64,000 nt of DNA from RDXT01 sp033765305 (GTDB lineage: Bacteria > Bacteroidota > Bacteroidia > J057), in NCBI GenBank assembly GCA_033765305.1, contig JANRID010000016.1:62001-126000 (forward strand), written 5' to 3'. Positions 33,641 to 41,714 of the stretch are shown one piece after another. Positions within the stretch are counted from its first letter, which is position 1. The number at the start of each line of letters is the position of its first letter. The position numbers and the translations under genes are program-made. The notes beneath the pieces are model-generated. The model saw only the letters and a program-made list of their open reading frames with translations. It was not told where the DNA came from and did not search any database.

Positions 33641-35308
33641 TCAGTGGGCCGTTTCGCGGGCCGCTTGCGGGACTTGTTCGGGAAATACCGAAGCCTCGTG
33701 CAGCGCCTGCTCCAGCTCGCCGCGCTCGCGCGCGCTGCGGTCGGGGCCCCAGCCCAGGGCGCGGGCCATCGCTGCCAGCACCGTGTCCTGCCACTGGCGC
33801 ACACTGTGAATATCGAAATAGACCCGTCCGGTGCGGCGGTTGAAAAAGTCGAGCGCGGTATGGGTCATTTCATATTCCATGCAGAACCACAGCTCGGCCA
33901 GCACCAGCCCGCGGGGGCTGAGGTTTCCCTCGGCGAAGAAGCGGTCCAGGATCAGATCCGTCTGGGTGCCGAAGGTATGCACCAGATGTGCCGCTTCCGG
34001 CTCGCCCATGCCGCAGGGGCTCAGGCGTTCCGCCGTCTGGCGGATCAGGGCGGAAATTTCGTCCCTGCCCGAAAACTCGCCGCCGCAGAGGGTAATCTGC
34101 GCCGTGCGGCAGCGTTCCCAGGTGCCGCCGAGCCGCTGGGCCACCCGGTTGACGACCCGTTCCGCCATCTTGCGGTAGCCGGTGAGCTTGCCGCCGGCAA
34201 TGGAGATGAGCCCGCTCTCCGACACAAAAATCTCGTCTTTGCGCGAGAGTTCGGAGGCGGATTTTCCCTCCTCATGAATGAGCGGCCGCAGCCCCGCCCA
34301 GCTCGATTCCACATCTGCCAGGGTCAGCTGCACCGAGGGGAACATGCGGTTGGCACCGTCGAGCAGGTAGGCTACATCGGGCAGCTCCGTCCGGGGACGC
34401 GCCGGATCGCCCTGGTAGTCGGTATCGGTGGTGCCGATGTAGGTGGTGCGTCCGCGGGGAATGGCAAAAATCATGCGCCCGTCGGGCATGTCAAAGTACA
34501 CCGACTGCCGCAGGGGCATCCGGGTGCGGGGCACCACGATATGCACGCCTTTGGTGAGGTGGAGGCGCTTGCGGTTCATGGACTGGTTGAGCTTGCGGAG
34601 CTCGTCCACCCAGGGGCCGGCGGCGCTCACCACCTGCCGGGCCTGAATAGTATGGGTGCCGCCCATCAGGCGGTCTTCGCATCGGACCCCGCTGATGCGG
34701 CCATCCGTATAGACAAACTCCGCTGCGCGGAGGTAATTGATGCAGTCGGCGCCGAAGCTGGAGGCGGTCTTCAGAATTTCGACGGTCAGCCGGGCGTCGT
34801 CGGTGCGGTATTCGGCGTAGAGCCCGCCGCCGAGCAGGCCGGGCTCGCGCAGCAGGGGCTCCTGATGCAGGGTATCGGTACGGGAGAGCATGCGGCGCCG
34901 GTCCTCCGTCCGCACCCCAGCCAGCACATCGTAGACCCACAGCCCGAAGGAGGTGGCCAGGCGCCCGTAGGTGCCGCCTTCGACGAGGGGCAGCAGCATG
35001 GGTTCTGCGATGACCAGATGCGGCGCCAGCCGGTGCACGATGGCCCGTTCCGAGCCGACCTCCTGCACCAGCTTGATTTCCAGCTGCTTCAGATAGCGCA
35101 GGCCGCCGTGGATGAGCTTGGTGCTGCGGCTGCTGGTGCCGGCGGCGAAGTCCTGCTGTTCCACGAGGGCTACCCGCATGCCGCGGGCGGCTGCGTCGAG
35201 GGCAATTCCGGCGCCTGTCACCCCCCCGCCAATAACGAGCAGGTCGTAGGTGCGTTCGGTCAGGCGTTCGAGCAGGGGGAGGCGGCTGATGCCGGCAAAG
35301 AGATTCAT
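33641..35308 (-). CDS. glpD: Glycerol-3-phosphate dehydrogenase/oxidase
   Basis: A 555-residue FAD-dependent enzyme that oxidises glycerol-3-phosphate to dihydroxyacetone phosphate and passes electrons to quinone at the membrane. The dinucleotide-binding motif LLVIGGGVTGAGIALDA is near residue 25, followed by the family signatures GTSSRSTKLIHGGLRYL and, at about residue 310, SWAGLRPLIHEEGKSASELS. The C-terminal DAO_C domain (LGGTWERCRTAQITLCGGEF) is complete. A TAAAAATA element just upstream (35313-35320, minus strand TATTTTTA) suggests its own promoter behind rluA. Confidence 0.93.
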   Translation of the reverse strand: MNLFAGISRLPLLERLTERTYDLLVIGGGVTGAGIALDAAARGMRVALVEQQDFAAGTSSRSTKLIHGGLRYLKQLEIKLVQEVGSERAIVHRLAPHLVIAEPMLLPLVEGGTYGRLATSFGLWVYDVLAGVRTEDRRRMLSRTDTLHQEPLLREPGLLGGGLYAEYRTDDARLTVEILKTASSFGADCINYLRAAEFVYTDGRISGVRCEDRLMGGTHTIQARQVVSAAGPWVDELRKLNQSMNRKRLHLTKGVHIVVPRTRMPLRQSVYFDMPDGRMIFAIPRGRTTYIGTTDTDYQGDPARPRTELPDVAYLLDGANRMFPSVQLTLADVESSWAGLRPLIHEEGKSASELSRKDEIFVSESGLISIAGGKLTGYRKMAERVVNRVAQRLGGTWERCRTAQITLCGGEFSGRDEISALIRQTAERLSPCGMGEPEAAHLVHTFGTQTDLILDRFFAEGNLSPRGLVLAELWFCMEYEMTHTALDFFNRRTGRVYFDIHSVRQWQDTVLAAMARALGWGPDRSARERGELEQALHEASVFPEQVPQAARETAH

Positions 35309-35372
35309 GGGTTAAAAATAGGCCAATTTTCCGCAGCTTGTCAAGCAGCAAACCAGCTCTTCCGGCAGGGAA

Positions 35373-36458
35373 TCATGCATCCTGCCCCTGCCAGGCGCGC
35401 AGCTTTGCGAGTACCTGCTGCATATCGTCCGGGAGTTCGCTGTCGAACTGCATCCAGGCGCCGGTATTCGGGTGCTCGAAGCTCAAAGATTTGGCGTGCA
35501 GGGCCTGCCGGGGCAGGATTTCCAGGCAGTTCTGGATCATCTGGCGGTACTTCTGGGTATTGGGGCCGCGGAGGATCTTGTCTCCGCCGTAGTCCGCATC
35601 TCCGAAGAGCGGATGGCCGAGGTGCTTGAGGTGCACGCGGATCTGGTGGGTGCGGCCCGTCTCCAGCTTGCAGGCGATCAGGGTCGCCACGCCGAAGCGC
35701 TCCAGCACCTCGTAGTGGGTGATGGCGTGCTTGCTGCTTTCGCTTTCCGGCACGACGGCGAAGGTCTTGCGGTCGGCGGGATTGCGGCCCACATGCGCCT
35801 CGATCGTGCCCCGGTCCTCCTTCAGATCGCCCCACACCAGCGATACGTAGCGCCGGTCGCTGCTGCGCTCGAAAAACTGCCGCGAAAGATGCGCCATGGC
35901 GTATTCCTGCTTGGCCACCACGATGATGCCCGTGGTGTCTTTGTCGATGCGGTGCACCAGGCCGGGCCGGGGAAACTCGCTGGGGCTGGCCGGGGCAGGC
36001 AATTCCTGGAAATGCCAGAGCAGGGCGTGCACGAGGGTGCCGCTGCGGTGCCCGAGGCTGGGGTGGCAGACCATGCCGGCAGGCTTGTGCAGCACGATCA
36101 GCGCCTCGTCCTCGTAGCGGATGTCGAGGGGAATGGGCTCCGCCGCCAGCTCCGGATGCGGCGGCCAGGGCAGCATGACCTTGATTTCGTCCAGCGGACG
36201 CACCTGATAGGCAGGCTTGGAGGCCTTGCTATTGACGGTGATGGAGCCGGTCTGAAAGGCGTTTTTGATCTTGGACCGGCTGGTGAAGGGGAGGAAATTG
36301 GTAATGAACTTGTCCAGGCGCACAGGTTTCTGCCCGGCGGCGGCGCGCAGGGTGTAATGGTCGTACAGGCCGTCCTCATCCGGCTCGTCCTGCGGGTCCT
36401 CGCCGGCAGGGCGGCGGTGTTTGATAAGCGAAAAATCATCCATAAGCAGCAGCGGCAT
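35373..36458 (-). CDS. RluA-family pseudouridine synthase (RluD-like)
   Basis: A 361-residue enzyme that converts uridine to pseudouridine in 23S rRNA or other RNA. An S4 RNA-binding domain (VRLDKFITNFLPFTSRSKIK) lies around residues 43-100. The catalytic motif is VHRIDKDTTGIIVVAKQ near residue 168, with the reactive aspartate in RIDKDT, and the family C-terminal GRTHQIRVHLKHLGHPLFGD is intact. The product site (RluD versus RluC) cannot be set from sequence alone. It follows lgt by 15 bases and should be co-transcribed with it. Confidence 0.92.
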   Translation of the reverse strand: MPLLLMDDFSLIKHRRPAGEDPQDEPDEDGLYDHYTLRAAAGQKPVRLDKFITNFLPFTSRSKIKNAFQTGSITVNSKASKPAYQVRPLDEIKVMLPWPPHPELAAEPIPLDIRYEDEALIVLHKPAGMVCHPSLGHRSGTLVHALLWHFQELPAPASPSEFPRPGLVHRIDKDTTGIIVVAKQEYAMAHLSRQFFERSSDRRYVSLVWGDLKEDRGTIEAHVGRNPADRKTFAVVPESESSKHAITHYEVLERFGVATLIACKLETGRTHQIRVHLKHLGHPLFGDADYGGDKILRGPNTQKYRQMIQNCLEILPRQALHAKSLSFEHPNTGAWMQFDSELPDDMQQVLAKLRAWQGQDA

Positions 36459-36473
36459 CCTTCCGGGGCCGGG

Positions 36474-37661
36474 TCAGGCAGGCTGGGGGTCGCGGTATTT
36501 CCATCGCCAGGTCGCCAGGGCGAAAAGGGTCAGTCCGCCCAGAAACAGCAATCCGGAAATCAGCTCAGCCTGGGTAATATCGGCTCCAAAGAGGTGATAG
36601 ACGGAATTGACGCGGATTTTTTCCACCAGAAACCGTTCGATTCCATTGAGCATCAGATATATGCCCGAAAGCTGGCCCCAGTAGGGCAGGCGCTTGCGCA
36701 GCAGCCAGAGCACGCCGAAGAGCGCCAGCGCCATGAGCACCTCGTAAAACGGCGTCGGAAACACCGGCTTGGCCAGGCGGTGCAGGCTTTCCCAGTCGCA
36801 GCTGTTGAGTTCCGGATAGAACATATTGCTGGGATTGCAGGTGCGCAGAACGTTGTTGGGGTAATCGAAGGCCCAGACCCAGTCCGGTGCCCAGGAAAGC
36901 CAGCCGGGCTTGGGGGCCTCGTTGATGATGCCCCAGTCGCCGTCGCCGGCCATCTGGCAGCCGATCCGCCCGACGCCGTAGCCCAGCATCAGCCCCGGCG
37001 CTACCGAATCGGCGAAAGGCAGCACCGGATATCCCTTCCGGGCCACGTACCATGCGATGCTCACCCCGGCCACGATCAGCCCGCCGTAGAAGGTCAGCCC
37101 GTCGAACGACAGCAGCGCCCGCCCCGGATTTCGGATGAAATCATCCCAGTATTCGAGGTTGTGGAAAATCTTGGCGCCGAGCAGGCCTGCCACAAAGGCG
37201 ATGGTGATGATGGTGCCCATTTCCTGCCGGATGCTGAAAGGCTGCTGCACGGTCTGCGGCTTGTCGGCCTTCTTCTTCTGGTACAGGTACAGCCGCCATC
37301 CGCCCACCAGGCCGCCGAGGATCACCGCCCCCGGAAACCAGCCGTCCACAGAGAGCAGGGCCTGCTGCGGATTTTCGCAGAAAATCGCATAGTCCACAAA
37401 CATCAGCCCCAGCTTGTAGCCGAGCAGCCCGAAGAGCCCGAAGCCCCAGAGGACATCGCTCAGCGGCATCGGGCCGCCAACGGTGACCGGCACCATGCGC
37501 GAGGGGAAAATGCCCCGGCCCTCTTTGCGCCGGAGGTCCAGATCGATCACATAAAAGGCCGCCAGGAAGGCGAGGGCTACGAAAAATCCGAAGCTCTGGA
37601 TCGGCAGGCAGAAACTGGTGCCGAACAGGTCGTTGAACAAGTCGCTGATACGCGGGTACAT
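36474..37661 (-). CDS. lgt: Prolipoprotein diacylglyceryl transferase
   Basis: A 395-residue inner-membrane enzyme that attaches diacylglycerol to the lipobox cysteine of prolipoproteins, such as the SusD-like and cyclase lipoproteins of this window. The Lgt signature GYGVGRIGCQMAGDGDWG is present, preceded by GLTFYGGLIVAGVSIAWYV with the essential YGG. It is longer than E. coli Lgt (about 290 residues), with extra sequence around VGGWRLYLYQKKKADK, as is usual in Bacteroidota. It heads the lgt-rluA(-glpD-GH31) run and is divergent from mnmA. Confidence 0.94.
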   Translation of the reverse strand: MYPRISDLFNDLFGTSFCLPIQSFGFFVALAFLAAFYVIDLDLRRKEGRGIFPSRMVPVTVGGPMPLSDVLWGFGLFGLLGYKLGLMFVDYAIFCENPQQALLSVDGWFPGAVILGGLVGGWRLYLYQKKKADKPQTVQQPFSIRQEMGTIITIAFVAGLLGAKIFHNLEYWDDFIRNPGRALLSFDGLTFYGGLIVAGVSIAWYVARKGYPVLPFADSVAPGLMLGYGVGRIGCQMAGDGDWGIINEAPKPGWLSWAPDWVWAFDYPNNVLRTCNPSNMFYPELNSCDWESLHRLAKPVFPTPFYEVLMALALFGVLWLLRKRLPYWGQLSGIYLMLNGIERFLVEKIRVNSVYHLFGADITQAELISGLLFLGGLTLFALATWRWKYRDPQPA

Positions 37662-37802
37662 GCGGCAGGCAGGGTTCGGAGGTGGCTGAAACAGGACCGC
37701 AGTGCGGACCTTCGGGCAAAGATAGCATTTATGGCGGATTGGCCCGCTGCGCAGCGCGATCCGGGCCGCTGCAACTTCGCAGCCCGTTCTGCCGTTTAAT
37801 CC

Positions 37803-37810
37803 TATCTTTG
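37803..37810 (+). promoter_or_regulatory. -7 element (TATCTTTG) for mnmA
   Basis: TATCTTTG is an exact TAnnTTTG element 20 bases before ATG 37831, with a weak TTCG about 23 bases upstream (37776-37779) as the only -33 candidate. Confidence 0.6.
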
Positions 37811-37830
37811 CAGCATCTAAGCATAGCGCT

Positions 37831-39018
37831 ATGCGGGTAGTCGTAGGTCTGTCGGGCGGCGTGGACAGCAGCGTAGCCGCCTACCTGCTCAAATCGCAGG
37901 GATACGAAGTCATCGGCCTGTTCATGAAGAACTGGCACGATGATTCTGTGCTCATCAGCCAGGAATGCCCCTGGGTGGAAGACTCGAACGATGCCCTCAG
38001 TGTCGCCGAACTGCTCGGCATTCCCTACCAGGCCATCGACCTGAGCGAGCCCTACCGGGAGCGGATTGTGGAATACATGTTTGCCGAGTATGAGCGGGGC
38101 CGCACGCCCAATCCCGATGTGCTCTGCAACCGCGAGATCAAGTTCGACCTCTTCCTCGACCGGGCGCTGAAGCTCAAAGCCGACTTCATCGCCACGGGCC
38201 ACTACGTGCGCAAGGAGACGGTGGAGACAGGCGGCGAGATCCGCCACCGCCTGCTGGCCGGCCTCGATCCGGGCAAGGATCAGAGCTATTTTCTTTGCCA
38301 GCTCAACCAGTACCAGCTCTCCAAAGCGCTGTTTCCCATCGGCCACCTCCGGAAATCCGAGGTGCGCGAGATCGCGCGCAGCATCGGCCTGCCGGTGGCG
38401 GAGAAAAAGGACTCTCAAGGCCTCTGCTTCATCGGCAAGGTGCGCCTGCCGGTCTTCCTGCAGCAGCAGCTGAAGCCTAAAACCGGGCGCATCATCGAGA
38501 TTCCGGCAGATTCGCCGGTATACCAGACTCCGGTGCCGGCCGGCACGGCCAGCCGCCGCGACTGGCTGCAGGAGCACAGCCATGCGGTGAAGCACCGCCC
38601 GGGCGACGGGCGGGTGGTAGGCACCCACGACGGCGCGCATTATTTCACCATCGGCCAGCGCAAAGGCCTGAATGTAGGCGGCAAACCCGAGCCGCTGTTT
38701 GTCATCGAGGCAGACACCCAGGAAAATATCGTCTATGTGGGGATGGGCGAGGAGCATCCCGGCCTCAACCGGCAGGGCCTCTTCATTCCCGGGGCCGACC
38801 TGCACTGGGTGCGCGGGGACCAGGCGCTGGCGCCCGGCGAAAGCCGCCGCATGCGGGCCCGCATCCGCTACCGCCAGCCGCTCGAAGCGGTGACCCTGTA
38901 CCGCGAGCCTGAAGGGCTCTACCTCATCTTCGACCAGCCGCAGCGGGGGATCACGCCTGGCCAGTTCGCCGCATGGTACGAGGACGACGAACTGATCGGG
39001 TCCGGGGTTATCTCCTGA
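37831..39018 (+). CDS. mnmA: tRNA-specific 2-thiouridylase MnmA
   Basis: A 395-residue enzyme that adds sulfur to U34 of tRNA-Lys, -Glu and -Gln using ATP and a persulfide donor. The PP-loop ATP-binding motif GLSGGVDSSVAAYLL is at residues 6-20, the catalytic cysteines are Cys99 in NPDVLCNREIKF and Cys199 in DSQGLCFIGKV, and the tRNA-recognition region GHYVRKE is in place. The C-terminal beta-barrel (RARIRYRQPLEAVTLYREPE) is complete. The last 46 bases overlap the next gene in another frame. Confidence 0.96.
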   Translation: MRVVVGLSGGVDSSVAAYLLKSQGYEVIGLFMKNWHDDSVLISQECPWVEDSNDALSVAELLGIPYQAIDLSEPYRERIVEYMFAEYERGRTPNPDVLCNREIKFDLFLDRALKLKADFIATGHYVRKETVETGGEIRHRLLAGLDPGKDQSYFLCQLNQYQLSKALFPIGHLRKSEVREIARSIGLPVAEKKDSQGLCFIGKVRLPVFLQQQLKPKTGRIIEIPADSPVYQTPVPAGTASRRDWLQEHSHAVKHRPGDGRVVGTHDGAHYFTIGQRKGLNVGGKPEPLFVIEADTQENIVYVGMGEEHPGLNRQGLFIPGADLHWVRGDQALAPGESRRMRARIRYRQPLEAVTLYREPEGLYLIFDQPQRGITPGQFAAWYEDDELIGSGVIS

Positions 39019-39590
39019 CGGCCAGCCTGCTGGCCTGTCTGGCTGCGGCGGCGCAGCCGCTTCCGCACCCGCCCCGGCGCAGCGTAGGCGCGGATACGCG
39101 CGCGCAGGTATTTTACACCTGGTGGCTGGATGCCGTGCGCTACACGGCTTCCACCGGTGCCGATACCCTGCGGCTGGGCGATTTTTTCCGGATCAGCGGA
39201 CCGCTGCGGGTGCTGGAAGACCGGGATGTACGGGTGGAATTCGACGGCGTCGGGCCGGAATCGGTCTTCAGCCTCTACCGGCTGGATGCCCGGATCACGT
39301 GGGCCGACGGGCTGGAGCATACCACCGGCAGCGCCTACATCGACCAGACCGTGGCGGACCGGGTGGCGCAGCTGCGTTTCGAGGGCATGCATCCGGACAT
39401 GACCGAGCAGATCCTGCGCGGCACCATCGACGAGATCAATGCGTTGATGCTCCGCTGGGAGCGCAGCCAGCCGCAGCGGCATGCGCCGCGCCTGCGCGTG
39501 AGCGGCCGCTTCAACCCGGCCGGGAGCCTGCAGCTCAGGCAGGATCTGCCGGCCCTGCCTGGTAGTACAGATCTTCCATCCGGAGGCTGA
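38973..39590 (+). CDS. Hypothetical exported protein overlapping mnmA
   Basis: A 205-residue protein with a signal-like segment (YLLTASLLACLAAAAQP) from about residue 13. The start ATG at 38973 lies inside mnmA, giving a 46-base overlap and suggesting translational coupling. The mature part holds AQVFYTWWLDAVRYTASTGA and ARITWADGLEHTTGSAYIDQ, predicted beta-rich, and a helical LRGTIDEINALMLRWERSQ. No family is recognised. Codon use matches the neighbours, and it is intact, so it is accepted as a gene rather than an mnmA shadow. Confidence 0.65.
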   Translation: MVRGRRTDRVRGYLLTASLLACLAAAAQPLPHPPRRSVGADTRAQVFYTWWLDAVRYTASTGADTLRLGDFFRISGPLRVLEDRDVRVEFDGVGPESVFSLYRLDARITWADGLEHTTGSAYIDQTVADRVAQLRFEGMHPDMTEQILRGTIDEINALMLRWERSQPQRHAPRLRVSGRFNPAGSLQLRQDLPALPGSTDLPSGG

Positions 39591-39612
39591 TGCCCAGCAG
39601 CATCTGTTCCGG

Positions 39613-40239
39613 TCAGAAGAGCCCGAACAGCTCCGCGTCCACCCGGCGGATAATAGATCCCAGGTCTTCGGGGTTGCGGACGTAGTCGAGCTCGTCCACC
39701 TGGACCACCAGCAGCTTGCCTTCGCTGTAGCCGGAGATCCAGGCTTCATAGTGGCGGTTGAGGTCTTCGAGGTATCGGATGCTGATGGAGGCCTCGTACT
39801 CGCGGCCGCGGCGGGCGATCTGGGCAATCAGGGTGGAGATGCTGGCACGCAGGTAGATGAGCAGATCCGGCGGACGGATCATAGCGGTCATGGACTGGTA
39901 GAGGGAGAAGTAATTCTGGTAGTCCCGTTCACTCATGTAGCCGGAGTCGTAGAGGTTTTTAGCGAAAATATGCGCATCCTCGTAGATGGTCCGGTCCTGC
40001 ACGATGGGCTGCTCGCTGCGCGCGATCTCCACAGCCTGGGTAAAGCGGCTGTGCAGGAAATAGATCTGCAGCGGGAAGGCCCAGGCCTTCATATCCTGGT
40101 AGAAGTCTTCGAGGTAGGGGTTGTTGTCCACGGCCTCGAAGTGTGCGTGCCAGTGGTAGTGATGAGCCAGTTTCTGCACCAGCGTCGTTTTGCCTGCGCC
40201 GATATTGCCGGCGATTGCGATATGTCGTACGGGTCCCAC
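39613..40239 (-). CDS. Deoxynucleoside kinase family protein
   Basis: A 208-residue kinase of the dNK family that phosphorylates deoxynucleosides for salvage. P-loop IAIAGNIGAGKTTLVQKLA is at residues 7-25, followed by FEAVDNNPYLEDFYQD with the substrate-binding glutamate, IVQDRTIYEDAHIFAKNLYD (the DRS-equivalent DRT motif) and the arginine-rich lid IARRGREYEASI. Start is GTG at 40239. Base specificity cannot be predicted. It is divergent from the L,D-transpeptidase gene and convergent with the hypothetical exported gene. Confidence 0.9.
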   Translation of the reverse strand: MGPVRHIAIAGNIGAGKTTLVQKLAHHYHWHAHFEAVDNNPYLEDFYQDMKAWAFPLQIYFLHSRFTQAVEIARSEQPIVQDRTIYEDAHIFAKNLYDSGYMSERDYQNYFSLYQSMTAMIRPPDLLIYLRASISTLIAQIARRGREYEASISIRYLEDLNRHYEAWISGYSEGKLLVVQVDELDYVRNPEDLGSIIRRVDAELFGLF

Positions 40240-40369
40240 AGGTGTATGAATGAAGTACGAAGGTGAAACGGTCAGTCCGGCGGAAATTTTATTTTATGCA
40301 AATGACATAGGTCCTGTCCGGAATTGCGGGAAATATTGCATAATTGTACGATAAAAATTTCAAACCCCT

Positions 40370-41107
40370 ATGGCCCGGATGATGTGGATCGCGCTGTCTG
40401 CAGGGATACTGCTATGGGCGTGCAGCACGGCGCAGGAGCGCGTGCCGGCGCACCGGCAGGTGCTGGTGGTGATCACGCCGGACTGGGACTCCGTGCGGGG
40501 CGAGCTGCTGCGGATGCAGTGGGAATCCGGCACATGGAAGCAGGCGGGGGAGGCTATTCCGGTGATTGTGGGCCGGAAAGGCATGGCCTGGGGCATCGGA
40601 CTGGAAGACTACCGGGGCCGGCCCGGGCCGGTCAAACAGGAGGGCGACAAGCGCTCGCCAGCGGGCATTTTCCGCCTGGGTGCTGCCTTCGGCTATGCAC
40701 CGCCGGAGCAGGCCCGCTTCGTCCGCGGCGACTATGTCCACGTGACCGCCGCGACCATGTGCATTGAAGACACCGCTTCCGCTGCCTACAACCAGATCCT
40801 GGACGAAGGCAGCCGGCCTTCCGACTGGGTCAGTACCGATCACATGCTGCGCAAGGACGACCTGTACGAATGGGGCGTCTGGGTGCTGCACAATGCCCCG
40901 GACGCAGAGCCCGGCGGCGGCTCCTGCATCTTCCTCCATGTCTGGAATCCCGACGGTTCCGGTACGGCTGGCTGCACCTCGATGGATAAATCCCGCATGC
41001 GCGAGGTCATGGCCTGGCTCGACCCCGCCCAGAATCCCGTTCTGCTGCAGGGGCCTGCCTTGGCATACGGGCCGCTCCGGGAAACCCTGGGCCTGCCAGC
41101 CCGGTAA
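40370..41107 (+). CDS. L,D-transpeptidase-like (YkuD fold) lipoprotein
   Basis: A 245-residue exported protein with lipobox LLWAC (cysteine at residue 18). The YkuD-type catalytic motif is CIFLHVWNPDGSGTAGCTSM, with His190 and Cys202, the histidine-cysteine spacing of L,D-transpeptidases; upstream VIVGRKGMAWGIGL and EGDKRSPAGIFRLGAAFGY match the family entry strand and the K-x-SPAG-x-F signature. These enzymes crosslink peptidoglycan or attach lipoproteins to it, or act as L,D-carboxypeptidases. The gene is alone; its leader is A+T-rich with TTGC near 40324. Confidence 0.85.
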   Translation: MARMMWIALSAGILLWACSTAQERVPAHRQVLVVITPDWDSVRGELLRMQWESGTWKQAGEAIPVIVGRKGMAWGIGLEDYRGRPGPVKQEGDKRSPAGIFRLGAAFGYAPPEQARFVRGDYVHVTAATMCIEDTASAAYNQILDEGSRPSDWVSTDHMLRKDDLYEWGVWVLHNAPDAEPGGGSCIFLHVWNPDGSGTAGCTSMDKSRMREVMAWLDPAQNPVLLQGPALAYGPLRETLGLPAR

Positions 41108-41371
41108 GGTGACCCGCAGGCCGCTTGCCAGGTCCTGCACGCTCTTTGACACCCGGACCCCGCGAAAAAATGCCTCCCTCCCGGAGGAGTTATGCACACC
41201 GTGTCACCATTTACCCCGGATTACGTAGAACTCGGATCGCGCTGAATACGGTTCATCCCGGCAGAATGACCATTCGGGCTTGCAGGCCGGAAAGCCGCCC
41301 GATCCGGCAATAGATTTGCTGAGATAACAGTAAGCAGCGTGAAGGTTTTGTGCTTTGTAAAATTGCAGTGT

Positions 41372-41551
41372 ATGTACTATATACGAAAAACCGACGCCGG
41401 CTGGATGATCCGCAACAACACGACCGGAGCTATCAAAACGCTGAATGATTCCGAGATCGAGAACTTGCTCAGGGAATTTCCAAACCTGCGCAACAGCAGA
41501 ACCGTGACGTACTTCAGGAACAAAGTCAGGTCGATACCGGATCTTCCATAA
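41372..41551 (+). CDS. Small hypothetical protein
   Basis: A 59-residue protein, MYYIRKTDAGWMIRNNTTGA and so on, rich in charged residues and ending RNKVRSIPDLP. The start at 41372 is preferred over the in-frame ATG at 41339 because upstream sequence looks like leader (TTTTG at 41346-41350). It is not recognised, but it is directly followed by a good terminator (41597-41628), which supports real transcription. Base composition is more A+T-rich than its neighbours. The 264 bases before it (41108-41371) hold no recognisable gene. Confidence 0.5.
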   Translation: MYYIRKTDAGWMIRNNTTGAIKTLNDSEIENLLREFPNLRNSRTVTYFRNKVRSIPDLP

Positions 41552-41596
41552 AATCGAAGAAAAGTACGTTTTTTCATGGTGTTTGTTTGGGTTTGG

Positions 41597-41628
41597 ACCG
41601 CTCCGTAAGACTGGAGCGGTTTTTTTTT
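41597..41628 (+). terminator. Rho-independent terminator
   Basis: ACCGCTCC (41597-41604) pairs with GGAGCGGT (41613-41620) around an 8-base loop, followed by a run of T's to 41628. This is the clearest canonical terminator in the window and belongs to the small gene upstream. Confidence 0.85.
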
Positions 41629-41646
41629 GGGGCAACTGGCTGCATA

Positions 41647-41700
41647 CGCGTATAGCCGGACGGGGGCAGGCCTTTGCCTGCCCCCGTCCGGCTATACGCG
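41647..41700. repeat. Perfect 25-base inverted repeat with 4-base loop
   Basis: Bases 41647-41671 are the exact reverse complement of 41676-41700; the loop is CTTT. It sits 15 bases beyond the stop of the PDZ-hydrolase-propeller gene (minus strand) and behind the terminator of the small plus-strand gene, so it could stop transcription from either side; no T run follows on the minus strand. Confidence 0.8.
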
Positions 41701-41714
41701 GAGGAACTGCGGTA

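Noticed and set aside
33644..37799. Two long plus-strand open frames (661 and 775 codons)
   Set aside because: They mirror glpD and rluA-lgt, which are well supported by motifs on the minus strand.
41204..41635. 143-codon minus-strand frame
   Set aside because: Overlaps the small plus-strand gene and its terminator; no domain seen.
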